A stretch of 64,000 bases of DNA, taken from Denticeps clupeoides (Eukaryota; Chordata; Actinopteri; Clupeiformes; Denticipitidae). The notes under the pieces are model-generated. The model saw only the letters and a list, made by a program, of their open reading frames with translations. It made no database searches and was not told where the DNA came from. A program made the position numbers and the translations under genes. The stretch is taken from the NCBI RefSeq assembly GCF_900700375.1, contig NW_021629766.1, positions 1-64,000 of the forward strand, in the 5' to 3' direction. Below are positions 52,597 to 64,000 of this stretch, piece after piece (position 1 is the stretch's first letter; each line of letters begins with the position of its first letter).

Positions 52597-55500
52597 GATC
52601 TCGGAGCTAAGAAGGCTTGGGCCTGGTTAGTACTTTGATGGCAGACCTCCTGGGAATACCAGGTGCTGTAAGCTTTAACTGTTGAAAAACTTTTTAAAAT
52701 GAAGTTTTTTGCATCGCTTTGTTAGTTTTTATGTAAAGTAAGTTAAGAGGTATTTTCACTCTGTGATATGTTTTCAAGCCTAGGTTGTTTAAAGTCCAAG
52801 ATTTTCAAGCAGATATTGCTTACGGCCATACCAGCCCAAGATCGCCCGGTCTCGTCTGATCTCGGAAGCTAAGAAGGCTTGGCCCTGTTTAGTACTTGGA
52901 TGGGAGACCTCCTGGGAATACCAGGTGCTGTAAGCTTTAACTGTTGAAAAACTTTTTAAAATGAAGTTTTTTTGCATCGCTTTGTTAGTTTTTATCTAAA
53001 GTAAGTTAAGAGGTATTTTCACTCTGTGATATGTTTTCAAGCCTAGGTTGTTAAAGTCCAAGATTTTCAAGCATAGATTGCTTATGGCCATACCAGCCCA
53101 AGAACGCCCGGTCTCGTCTGATCTCGGAAGCTAAGAAGGCTTGGGCCTGGTTAGTACTAGGATGGGAGACCTCCTGGGAATACCAGGTGCTTTAACTGTT
53201 GAAAAACTTTTTAAAATGAAGTTTTTTTGCATCGCTTTGTTAGTTTTTATCTAAAGTAAGTTAAGAGGTATTTTCACTCTGTGATATGTTTTCAAGCCTA
53301 GGTTGTTTAAAGTCCAAGATTTTCAAGCAGAGATTGCTTTTGGCCATACCAGCCCAAGAACGCCCGGTCTCGTCTGATCTCGGAAGCTAAGAAGGCTTAG
53401 GGCCTGGTTAGTACTTGGATGGGAGACCTCCTGGGAATACCAGGTGCTGTAAGCTTTAACTGTTGAAAAACTTTTTAAAATGAAGTTTTTTTGCATCGCT
53501 TTGTTAGTTTTTATCTAAAGTAAGAGGTATTTTCACTCTGTGATATGTTTTCAAGCCTAGGTTGTTTAAAGTCCAAGATTTTCAAGCATAGATTGCTTAT
53601 GGCCATACCAGCCCAAGAACGCCCGGTCTCGTCTGATCTCGGAAGCTAAGAAGGCTTGGGCCTGGTTAGTACTTGGATGGGAGACCTCCTGGGAATACCA
53701 GGTGCTGTATGCTTTATTTGTTGAAAAACTTTTTAAAATGAAGTTTTTTTGCATCGCTTTGTTAGTTTTTATCTAAAGTAAGTTAAGAGGTATTTTCACT
53801 CTGTGATATGTTTTCAAGCATAGGTTGTTTAAAGTCCAAGATTTTCAAGCAGAGATTGCTTACGGCCATACCAGCCCAAGAACGCCCGGACTCGTCTGAT
53901 CTCGGAAGCTAAGAAGGCTTGGGCCTGGTTAGTACTTGGATGGGAGACCTCCTGGGAATACCAGGTGCTGTAAGCTTTAACTGTTGAAAAACTTTTTAAA
54001 ATAAATTTTTTTTTCATCGGTTTGTTAGTTTTTATCTAAAGTAAGTCAAGAGGTGTTTTCACTATGTGATATGTTTTCAAGCCTAGGTTGTTTAAAGTCC
54101 AAGATTTTCAAGCAGAGATTGCTTACGGCCATACCAGCCCAAGAACGCCCAGTCTCGTCTGATCTCGGAAGCTAAGAAGGCTTCGGCCTGGTTAGTACTT
54201 GGATGGTAGACCTCCTGGGAATACCAGGTGCTGTAAGCTTTAACTGTTTAAAAACTTTTTAAAATAAAGTTTTTTTGCATCGGTTTGTTAGTTTTTATCT
54301 AAAGTAAGTCAAGAGGTGTTTTCACTATGTGATATGTTTTCAAGCCTAGGTTGTTTAAAGTCCAAGATTTTCAAGCAGAGATTGCTTACGGCCATACCAG
54401 CCCAAGAACGCCCAGTCTCGTCTGATCTCGGAAGCTAAGAAGGCTTGGGCCTGGTTAGTACTTGGATGGTAGACCTCCTGGGAATACCAGGTGCTGTAAG
54501 CTTTAACTGTTGAAAAACTTTTTAAAATGAAGTTTTTTTGCATCGCTTTGTTAGTTTTTATGTAAAGTAAGTTAAGAGGTATTTTCACTCTGTGATATGT
54601 TTTCAAGCCTAGGTTGTTTAAAGTCCAAGATTGTCAAGCAGAGATTGCTTACGGCCATACCAGCCCAAGAACGCCCGGACTCGTCTGATCTCGGAAGCTA
54701 AGAAGGCTTGGGCCTGGTTAGTACTTGGATGGGAGACCTCCTGGGAATACCAGGTGCTGTAAGCTTTAACTGTTGAAAAACTTTTTAAAATGAATTTTTT
54801 TTGCATCGCTTTGTTAGTTTTTATCTAAAGTAAGTCAAGAGGTGTTTTCACTCTGTGATATGTTTTCAAGCCTAGGTTGTTTAAAGTCCAAGATTTTCAA
54901 GCAGAGATTGCTTACGGCCATACCAGCCCAAGAACGCCCGGTCTCGTCTGATCTCGGAAGCTAAGAAGGCTTGGGCCTGGTTAGTACTTGGATGGTAGAC
55001 CTCCTGGGAATACCAGGTGCTGTAAGCTTCAACTGTTGAAAAACTTTTTAAAATGAAGTTTTTTTGCATCGCTTTGTTAGTTTTTATCTAAAGTAAGTTA
55101 AGAGGTATTTTCACTCTGTGATATGTTTTCAAGCCTACGTTGTTTAAAGTCCAAGATTTTCAAGCAGAGATTGCTTATGGCCATACCAGCCCAAGAACGC
55201 CCGGTCTCGTCTGATCTCGGAAGCTAAGAAGGCTTGGGCCTGGTTAGTACTTGGGTGGGAGACCTCCTGGGAATACCAGGTGCTGTAAGCTTTAACTGTT
55301 GAAAAACTTTTTTAAATGAATTTTTTTTGCATCGCTTTGTTAGTTTTTATGTAAAGTAAGTTAAGAGGTATTTTCACTCTGTGATATGTTTTCAAGCGTA
55401 GGTTGTTTAAAGTCCAAGATTTTCAAGCAGAGATTGCTAACGGCCATACCAGCCCAAGAACGCCCGGTCTCGTCTGATCACGGAAGCTAAGAAGGCTTGG

Positions 55501-56439
55501 GCCTGGTTAGTACTTGGATGGGAGACCTCCTGGGAATACCAGGTGCTTTAACTGTTGAAAAACTTTTTAAATGAAGTTTTTTTGCATCGCTTTGTTAGTT
55601 TTTATCTAAAGTAAGTTAAAAGGTATTTTCACTCTGTGATATGTTTTCAAGCCTAGGTTGTTTAAAGTCCAAGATTTTCAAGCAGAGATTGCTTACGGCC
55701 ATACCAGCCCAAAAACGCCCGGTCTCGTCTGATCTCGGAAGCTAAGAAGGCTTGGGCCTGGTTAGTACTTGGATGGGAGACCTCCTGGGAATACCAGGTG
55801 CTTTAACTGTTGAAAAACTTTTTAAAATGAAGTTTTTTTGCATCGCTTTGTTAGTTTTTATCTAAAGTATGTTAAGAGGTATTTTCACTCTGTGATATGT
55901 TTTCAAGCCTAGGTTGTTTAAAGTCCAAGATTTTCAAGCAGAGATTGCTTACGACCATACCTGCCCAAGAACGCCCGGTCTCGTCTGATCTCGGAAGCTA
56001 AGAAGGCTTGTGCCTGGTTAGTACTTGGATGGGAGACCTCCTGGGAATACGAGGTGATGTAAGCTTTAACTGTTGAAAAACTTTTTAAAATGAAGTTTTT
56101 TTGCATCGCTTTGTTAGTTTTTATCTAAAGTAAGTTAAGAGTTTTTTTCACTCTGTGATATGTTTTCAAGCCTAGGTTGTTTAAAGTCCAAGATTTTCAA
56201 GCAGAGATTGCTTACGGCCATACCAGCCCAAGAACGCCCGGTCTCGTCTGATCTCGGAAGCTAAGAAGGCTTGGGCCTGGTTAGTACTTGGATGGTAAAC
56301 CTCCTGGGAATACCAGGTGCTGTAAGCTTTAACTGTTGAAAAACTTTTTAAAATGAAGTTTTTTTGCATAACTTTGTTAGTTTTTATCTAAAGTAAGTTA
56401 AGAGGTATTTTCACTCTGTGATATGTTTTCAAGCCTAGG
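52597..56439 (+). rRNA. 5S rRNA tandem array 2, about 14 genes plus a partial, plus strand
   Basis: Partial gene 52597-52675, then about 14 units of about 263 bp on the plus strand. Three have the 7-bp 3' deletion (near 53190, 55549 and 55803). Units are collinear with part of array 1 in reverse: the unit with CAAGATTGTCAAGC at 54630 and the GTCAAGAGGTGTTTTCACTC spacer at 54836 match array 1 at 42236 and 42027. The array ends at a head-to-head junction, AAGCCTAGG/AAGTTTTTC, at 56439/56440. Confidence 0.9.
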
Positions 56440-59400
56440 AAGTTTTTCAACAGTTAAAGCTTACAGCACCTGGCATTCCCAGAAGGTCTCCCATCCAAGT
56501 ACTAACCAGGCCCAAGCCTTCTTAGCTTCCGAGATCAGACGAGACTGGGCGTTCTTGGGCTGGTATGGCCATAAGCAATCTCTGCTTGAAAATCTTGGAC
56601 TTTAAACAACCTAGACTTGAAAACATATCACAGAGTGAAAATACCTCTTAACTTACTTTAGAAAAAAAATAACAAAGCGATGCTAAAAAACTTCATTTTA
56701 AAAAGTTTTTTCACAGTTAAAGCTTACAGCACCTGGCATTCCCAGGAGGTCTCCCATCCAAGTACTAACCAGGCCCAAGCCTTCTTAGCTTCCGAGATCA
56801 GACGAGACTGGGCGTTCTTGGGCTGGTATGGCCATAAGCAATCCCTGCTTGAAAATCTTGGACTTTAAACAACCTAGACTTGAAAACATATCACAGAGTG
56901 AAAATACCTCTTAACTTACTTTAGAAAAAAAATAACAAAGCGATGCTAAAAAACTTCATTTTAAAAAGTTTTTCAACAGTTAAAGCTTACAGCACCTGGC
57001 ATTCCCAGGAGGTCTCCCATCCAAGTACTAACCAGGCCCAAGCCTTCTTAGCTTCCGAGATCAGACGAGACCGGGCGTTCTTGGGCTGGTATGGCTGTAA
57101 GCAATCTCTGCTTGAAAATCTTGGACTTTAAACAACCTAGGCTTGAAAACATATCACAGAGTGAAAATACCTCTTAACTTACTTTAGAAAAAAACTAACA
57201 AAGCGATGCAAAAAAACTTCATTTTAAAAAGTTATTCAACAGTTAAAGCTTACAGCACCTGGCATTCCCAGGAGGTCTCTCATCCAAGTACTAACCAGGC
57301 CCAAGCCTTCTTAGCTTCCGAGATCAGACGAGACCGGGCGTTCTTGGGCTGGTATGGCCGTAAGCAATCTCTGCTTGAAATTCTTGGACTTTAAACAACC
57401 TAGGCTTGAAAACATATCACAGAGTGAAAATACCTCTTAACTTACTTTAGAAAAAAACTAACAAAGCGATGCAAAAAAAATTCATTTTAAAAAGTTTTTC
57501 AACAGTTAAAGCTTACAGCACCTGGCATTCCCAGGAGGTCTCCCATCCAAGTACTAACCAGGCCCAAGCCGTCTTAGCTTCCGAGATCAGACGTTCTTGG
57601 GCTGGTATGGCCGTAAGCAATCTCTGCTTGAAAATTTTGGACTTTAAACAACCTAGGCTTGAAAACATATCACAGAGTGAAAATACATCTTAACTTACTT
57701 TAGAAAAAAACTAACAAAGCGATGCAAAAAAACTTCATTTTAAAAAGTTTTTCAACAGTTAAAGGACCTGGCATTCCCAGGAGGTCTCCCATCCAAGTAC
57801 TAACCAGGCCCAAGCCTTTTTAGCTTCCGAGATCAGACGAGACCGGGCGTTCTTGGGCTGGTATGGCCGTAAGCAATCTCTGCTTGAAAAACTTGGACTT
57901 TAAACAACCTAGGCTTGAAAACATTTCACAGAGTGAAAATACCTCTTAACTTACTTTAGAAAAAAACTAACAAAGCGATGCAAAAAACTTCATTTAAAAA
58001 GTTTTTCAACAGTTAAAGCTTACAGCACCTGGCATTCCCAGGAGGTCTCCCATCCAAGTACTAACCAGGCCCAAGCCTTCTTAGCTTCCGAGATCAGACG
58101 AGACCGGGCGTTCTTGGGCTGGTATGGCCGTAAGCAATCTCTGCTTGAAAATCTTGGACTTTAAACAACCTAGGCTTGAAAACATATCACAGAGTGAAAA
58201 TACCTCTTAACTTACTTTAGAAAAAAACTAACAAAGCGATGCAAAAAAACTTCATTTTAAAAAGTTTTTCAACAGTTAAAGCTTACAGCACCTGATATTC
58301 CCAGGAGGTCTCCCATCCAAGTACTAACCAGGCCCAAGCCTTCTTAGCTTCCGAGATCAGACGAGACCGGGCGTTCTTGGGCTGGTATGGCCGTAAGCAA
58401 TGTCTGCTTGAACATCTTGGACTTTAAACAACCTAGGCTTGAAAACATATCACAGAGTGAAAATACCTCTTAACTTACTTTAGAAAAAAACTAACAAAGC
58501 GATGCAAAAAAAACTTCATTTTAAAAAGTTTTTCAACAGTTAAAGCTTACAGCACCTGGTATTCCCAGGAGGTCTCCCATCCAAGTACTAACCAGGCCCA
58601 AGCCTTCTTAGCTTCTGAGATCAGACGAGACCGGGCGTTCTTGGGCTGGTATGGCCGTAAGCAATCTCTGCTTGAAAATCTTGGACTTTAAACAACCTAG
58701 GCTTGAAAACATATCACAGAGTGAAAATACCTCTTAACTTACTTTAGAAAAAAACTAACAAAGCGATGCAAAAAAACTTCATTTTAAAAAGTTTTTCAAC
58801 AGTTAAAGGACCTGGCATTCCCAGAAGGTCTCCCATCCAAGTACTAACCAGGCCCAAGCCTTCTTAGCTTCCGAGATCAGACGAGACCGGGCGTTCTTGG
58901 GCTGGTATGGCCGTAAGCAATCTCTTCTTGAAAATCTTGGACTTTAAACAACCTAGGCTTGAAAACATATCACAGAGTGAAAATACCTCTTAACTTACTT
59001 TAGATAAAAACTAACAAAGCGATGCAAAAAAACTTCATTTTAAAAAGTTTTTCAACAGTTAAAGCTTACAGCACATGGTATTCCCAGGAGGTCTCCCATC
59101 CAAGTACTAACCAGGCCCAAGCCTTCTTAGCTTCCGAGATCAGACGAGACCGGGCATTCTTGGGCTGGTATGGCTGTAAGCAATCTCTGCTTGAAAATCT
59201 TGGACTTTAAACAACCTAAGCTTGAAAACATATCACAGAGTGAAAATACCTCTTAACTTACTTTAGAAAAAAACTAACAAAGCGATGCAAAAAAACTTCA
59301 TTTTAAAAAGTTTTTCAACAGTTAAAGCTTACAGCACCTGGCATTCCCAGGAGGTCTCATATCCAAGTACTAACCAGGCCCAAGCCTTCTTAGCTTCCGA

Positions 59401-61240
59401 GATCAGACGAGTCCGGGCGTTCTTGGGCTGGTATGGCCGTAAGCAATCTCTGCTTGAAAATCTTGGACTTTAAACAACCTAGGCTTGAAAACATATCACA
59501 GAGTGAAAATACCTCTTAACTTACTTTAGAAAAAAACTAACAAAGCGATGCAAAAAAAAACTTCATTTTAAAAAGTTTTTCAACAGTTAAAGCTTACAGC
59601 ACCTGGTATTCCCAGGAGGTCTCCCATCCAAGTACTAACCAGGCCCAAGCCTTCTTAGCTTCTGAGATCAGACGAGACCGGGCGTTCTTGGGCTGGTATG
59701 GCCGTAAGCAATCTCTGCTTGAAAATCTTGGACTTTAAACAACCTAGGCTTGAAAACATATCACAGAGTGAAAATACCTCTTAACTTACTTTAGAAAAAA
59801 ACTAACAAAGCGATGCAAAAAAACTTCATTTTAAAAAGTTTTTCAACAGTTAAAGCACCTGGCATTCCCAGAAGGTCTCCCATCCAAGTACTAACCAGGC
59901 CCAAGCCTTCTTAGCTTCCGAGATCAGACGAGACCGGGCGTTCTTGGGCTGGTATGGCCGTAAGCAATCTCTTCTTGAAAATCTTGGACTTTAAACAACC
60001 TAGGCTTGAAAACATATCACAGAGTGAAAATACCTCTTAACTTACTTTAGATAAAAACTAACAAAGCGATGCAAAAAAACTTCATTTTAAAAAGTTTTTC
60101 AACAGTTAAAGCTTACAGCACATGGTATTCCCAGGAGGTCTCCCATCCAAGTACTAACCAGGCCCAAGCCTTCTTAGCTTCCGAGATCAGACGAGACCGG
60201 GCATTCTTGGGCTGGTATGGCTGTAAGCAATCTCTGCTTGAAAATCTTGGACTTTTAACAACCTAAGCTTGAAAACATATCACAGAGTGAAAATACCTCT
60301 TAACTTACTTTAGAAAAAAACTAACAAAGCGATGCAAAAAAACTTCATTTTAAAAAGTTTTTCAACAGTTAAAGCTTACAGCACCTGGCATTCCCAGGAG
60401 GTCTCATATCCAAGTACTAACCAGGCCCAAGCCTTCTTAGCTTCCGAGATCAGACGAGTCCGGGCGTTCTTGGGCTGGTATGGCCGTAAGCAATCTCTGC
60501 TTGAAAATCTTGGACTTTAAACAACCTAGGCTTGAAAACATATCACAGAGTGAAAATACCTCTTAACTTACTTTAGAAAAAAACTAACAAAGCGATGCAA
60601 AAAAAACTTCATTTTAAAAAGTTTTTCAACAGTTAAAGCTTACAGCACCTGGTATTCCCAGGAGGTCTCCCATCCAAGTACTAACCAGGCCCAAGCCTTC
60701 TTAGCTTCCGAGGTCAGACGAGACCGGGCGTACTTGGGCTGGTACGGCCGTAAGCAATCTCTGCTTGAAAAACTTGGACTTTAAACAACCTAGGCTTGAA
60801 AACATTTCACAGAGTGAAAATACCTCTTAACTTACTTTAGAAAAAAACTAACAAAGCGATGCAAAAAACTTCATTTTAAAAAGTTTTTCAACAGTTAAAG
60901 CTTACAGCACCTGGCATTCCCAGGAGGTCTCCCATCCAAGTACTAACCAGGCCCAAGCCTTCTTAGCTTCCGAGATCAGACGAGACCGGGCGTTCTTGGG
61001 CTGGTATGGCCGTAAGCAATCTCTGCTTGAAAATCTTGGACTTTAAAAAACCTAGGCTTGAAAACATATCACAGAGTGAAAATACCTCTTAACTTACTTT
61101 AGAAAAAAACTAACAAAGCGATGCAAAAAAACTTCATTTTAAAAAGTTTTTCAACAGTTAAAGCTTACAGCACCTGGTATTCCCAGGAGGTCTCCCATCC
61201 AAGTACTAACCAGGCCCAAGCCTTCTTAGCTTCTGAGATC
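56440..61240 (-). rRNA. 5S rRNA tandem array 3, about 18 genes plus a partial, minus strand
   Basis: Starts with a gene at 56457-56576 directly after the inversion junction, continues at about 263-bp spacing and ends with a truncated gene 61161-61240. This is a distinct subfamily: spacers mostly read TTTAGAAAAAAAC, and many genes have GGAATGCCAGG instead of GGAATACCAGG near the 3' end. A block of four units (about 58.5-59.55 kb) is repeated at 59.55-60.6 kb with a 1047-bp offset (markers CACATGGTATTCCC at 59073 and 60120, and GGTCTCATATCC at 59352 and 60399). Variants with the 7-bp 3' deletion occur near 57763, 58809 and 59856. Confidence 0.9.
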
Positions 61241-61370
61241 CAGATTATATCAGATTTGCATTTAGGCATCTAGACGTGGTGAAAACAATTTTCTGAAGTC
61301 CAAACCGGTCATTAGAATTTGGGTAAAAGAATATTTAAGTTGTTTTGGACGAGACACAGTTGGAGTTTTT
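61241..61370. other. Flank sequence unique to the right side of the 5S locus
   Basis: 130 bp between the last partial 5S gene and the shared arm, absent from the left side, where the arm instead joins a short 5S spacer piece at 39080-39095. It shows that the left side carries a deletion relative to the right. Confidence 0.6.
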
Positions 61371-64000
61371 AGAAACTGGTGATCTACTGTCATGCACAAC
61401 CATATGTAGGGTTTACCAGGTCTGAAAAAGAGAAAAGATCCGGTTAGCAACAGTTGTGTAGACAAAAAGCCTTGTTGATGTCACAGGATAAAGGGCAGAC
61501 TCAAAATGTCAGAACAACCAATGTATGTGGACAGTGTTGGGGAGTGACGGAATGCATGTACCGTTTAAATGAGTGATAATCCGAATACAGTTACTTTGCT
61601 AAAATAAATGTATACACGGCTGTCTGATCAGCGCTGCCACCAGGACGACCATCTGCCCGTTCCAGAGCAAGCACAAGTGTGCGTAATAGTGCGCGTAACA
61701 GTGCTAAACGTTACCACAAAACATTCCATTTTCTCCAAGTACAGTATGAGTGCGAGGAATAATTAATTCATGCATTTTTATAATAATTTTTTTATAATTA
61801 TCTCGGTATTGTTCACTGATAAGACCTGATAAGACCTCATTATTTAGTAAACTTAGTGTTTGTTTTTTTGTAAGCATTAGAAAAGCAGCACCTCATATGT
61901 TTATGCCAATTGTTAGCCAATTATTGGATTTTTTGGGGGGATTTAAGTTTTTAACCAAACAGTTCAGCACTGACACCTTAGAGGGTTCTTGTAAATGGCC
62001 ATGAAGTAATGTTGCTGGGTTGCATTAAAACATATATTGTCTTGTGTTTAAAAAGATATGTGGTGGTTGTCATATGTTGTCATTGTCACATCAAGTTTAA
62101 AATATCTGATTTGTATTGAAGGATCTTTAGTATTTTCAAGTTATTTGTGGAAGAGTAATATTGACAGTAAATGCCAAAAAGTATATTTAATTTTTTTTTT
62201 TATTCTACTTTATTAACTAGAAAACTGAAGACTGGAGAATTATCAAAACAATTTAACATTCTGTTGGTAGGGTCAAAATGTGGTGTAATCATTATGTAAG
62301 CATGGATGCATCCAACCCTGGATCTAGTGGTTCAGGCTGGTGTTGGTCTCTCAGGGGGGGGGCTGTCCATGTAACTACCGATTGTAAGTCACTCTGGATA
62401 AGGCTTTCTGATAAATACCATAGATGTACACATAAATTAGTATTGCTGCTGACATGTCCATTCCCTTATTACCACAGTGTATGGCTACTTGATGGCTACT
62501 TAAATACAGCATAATACACCAAGTCACAAAGCTCAAACTATCTCAGTCTAGTTACTTGAACATGACATTGAGTTCGCTGTACTCTACATTCACCAGGACT
62601 CAATCCAAACAGAACACCTTCGGATATTGGCTTCGGATATCATAGACAACCAGCAGACAAATCTGCCGCAGCTACATGATGCTATCATGTCTGTATGGCT
62701 CAATATATCTGAGGAATATTTCCACACCTTTTTGAGGCTATGCCATGAAGAATAAGGTGGTTCTAAAGGCATAAGGTGGTCCACCCGAGTACTAACGAGG
62801 TCTACCTAATAATATGACCAGCGAGAATCAATCATACAGATAGAAAATCTGCGAACAATGAAGCACTTCAGCATCAGGAGGATAAAAAAATGCAAATATA
62901 CTGTAGAAAAAATATACAAATAAATAAACTTTAAATTCTTTGATATTATAGCCCTAAAGTTGCATGCCCCCTCCCTAAAAATCGCACCCCTTGATACGAT
63001 TTCAGAAAATATGAAATTGTTAACATGAGAAATTTATTTGAAGTTACTTGATAATAATATTAAAAACCATGTCTAAAATATATATATGTCTGATGTGAAC
63101 TATATTAAAAAGTGGTTAGAAAGTGAGTAGGTATATATTTTCAATATTATCATTACATAATCCATAGTGGAAAAACATGATTAAAAAGAATGTTGAAAAG
63201 TTTTTTCAATGTTCATAAATATATCAGTTTGATAAACAGAAGTCTGTGTGAGGTTCATTAAATAGAAATTATAGTTTGTTAACGTTTTTGTGCGGCATAT
63301 CTTCTGAAAACCAAAGATGAGACACCTTTGGAGAACGGTTTGTTCATAAAACATTGTTACGATTAGTTTTTGTGTGGCATATCATCTGAAAACCATAGAT
63401 GAGACACCTTTGGAGAAAGGTTTGTTCATAAATCAGCATTATGATTAGTTTTATTTTGGCATGGAAAAGTCTGTTTGTGTGTGTGTGTGTGTGCGAACAG
63501 GTTATGTCCTGTGTCAATGGTGTGATGCTTCCTACATACCATTATGTGATGTATCTTTTGGAAAATGACTGATGGGATACCATATTCAGTAAGTATATTA
63601 ACAGTGTTTGCATTGTATTAAAATTAGTATTGTGTTTAGTATGTGTTTAACACTGAAACAATAGGTTGAGTAAATCCTTGAGTGAAAAACAAGGTTTCTG
63701 TTTTAAAAGATAGTCTAAGGGTGTGTGAACTGTGGGTCTGTGTCATTGATATGAGGGGTTCGTAAACCACCAACAATGGTCATTTTTGCAAACATCAGTT
63801 TCAAGCGAGCACTAAATAGTAGTTGGTTATCTGCTGGGTGGTGAAGATCTTGTTACTGCCAATGAGGAGCGGTCACAAGCTGGGATGGTTTCAGAAGAAA
63901 TTAACATTGTTAATAAATGTAGGATTTTTTTTTTTCTGAAAAGAATCTTGAAAAAAATATTTCATGTTCATAAATATATCAGTTTGATAAACAAAAGTCT
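61371..64000 (-). repeat. Right arm of the large inverted repeat (continues past the window)
   Basis: Reverse complement of 36449-39079. Towards the 5S array it keeps about 130 bp (61241-61370) missing from the left arm. Non-coding apart from the transposon relic. Confidence 0.9.
62455..62825 (+). mobile_element. Tc1/mariner transposase relic, right arm
   Basis: Inverted copy of the relic at 37627-38005, duplicated with the arm and nearly identical. Same decayed state. Confidence 0.6.

Noticed and set aside
39436-60520. Dozens of identical 62-codon frames beginning MQKNFILKSFST
   Set aside because: Each lies antisense across a 5S rRNA gene and recurs at 263-bp spacing; it is a by-product of the 5S unit.
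39110-61240. CRISPR-like look of regularly spaced repeats
   Set aside because: Unit is 263 bp with a clear 5S rRNA gene and conserved spacers; spacers are not unique and the genome is eukaryotic.
36449-64000. A true giant palindrome as the first explanation
   Set aside because: The 5S genes next to the arms are not mirror images (minus strand beside both), and shared junctions and marker units fit better with two versions of one locus joined across a gap.
1-64000. A new defence, toxin or biosynthetic gene system
   Set aside because: Gene content is sparse and dominated by repeats; no cluster of co-oriented genes suggests such a system.

Overview
This window looks like a repeat-rich, poorly resolved stretch of a teleost fish nuclear genome. 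The evidence is intron-containing genes, a vertebrate-type 5S rRNA array, a fish-type multi-exon C1q-domain gene, LINE fragments with fish-type (TGTAAA)-like tails, and a tRNA-derived SINE of the kind found in otocephalan fishes (herrings, characins, catfishes). The otocephalan assignment is a tentative inference. Nothing here is bacterial.

Layout. (1) 1-8945: an A/T-rich satellite with a unit of about 275 bp, containing a 2.41-kb higher-order duplication and an orientation switch near 7237. (2) 8946-25169: two tandem copies of an ~11-kb mosaic block. Each has a secreted C1q-domain gene on the minus strand (10156-12720 intact; 21092-23577 truncated by a 20-bp deletion), a tail-to-tail pair of L2/CR1-like LINE 3' ends, and a minus-strand copy of an intronless coiled-coil gene (17561-18607 intact; 24952-25169 only the 3' end). 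The first block carries a very young LTR element without a visible pol gene (13164-16628). The second begins with a solo LTR (19377-20016). (3) 25170-30530: relics of two genes that are neighbours in mammals, symplekin and radial spoke head RSPH6A/4A, separated by a candidate 4.2-kb DNA transposon with a 4 x 108-bp minisatellite. (4) 30780-33200: an inverted, intact second copy of the coiled-coil gene with its promoter. (5) 33200-36448: non-coding repeats, (CA)n tracts, SINE and LINE tails and a solo LTR. (6) 36449-64000: a 5S rDNA locus of about 75 gene copies in 263-bp units, with a LINE inserted in one 5S gene, a 500-N gap, and flanks that are inverted copies of each other.

Most notable result. 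The two halves of the 5S locus on either side of the N gap share the same flank, the same internal inversion junction and collinear marker units, in opposite orientations. The right half is therefore best read as a second version (allele or inverted duplicate) of the left half, joined head-to-head. The 5S genes also share an unusual helix II sequence with paired changes on both arms. The other lead is the unrecognised intronless coiled-coil gene with a conserved CCAAT-rich promoter, present in two intact and one truncated copies.

Most long open frames here are by-products of repeats (satellite, GC-rich minisatellite, 5S units). Convincing protein-coding host genes are limited to the C1q-like pair, the coiled-coil family and the two gene relics. 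No concerted multi-gene pathway is evident.
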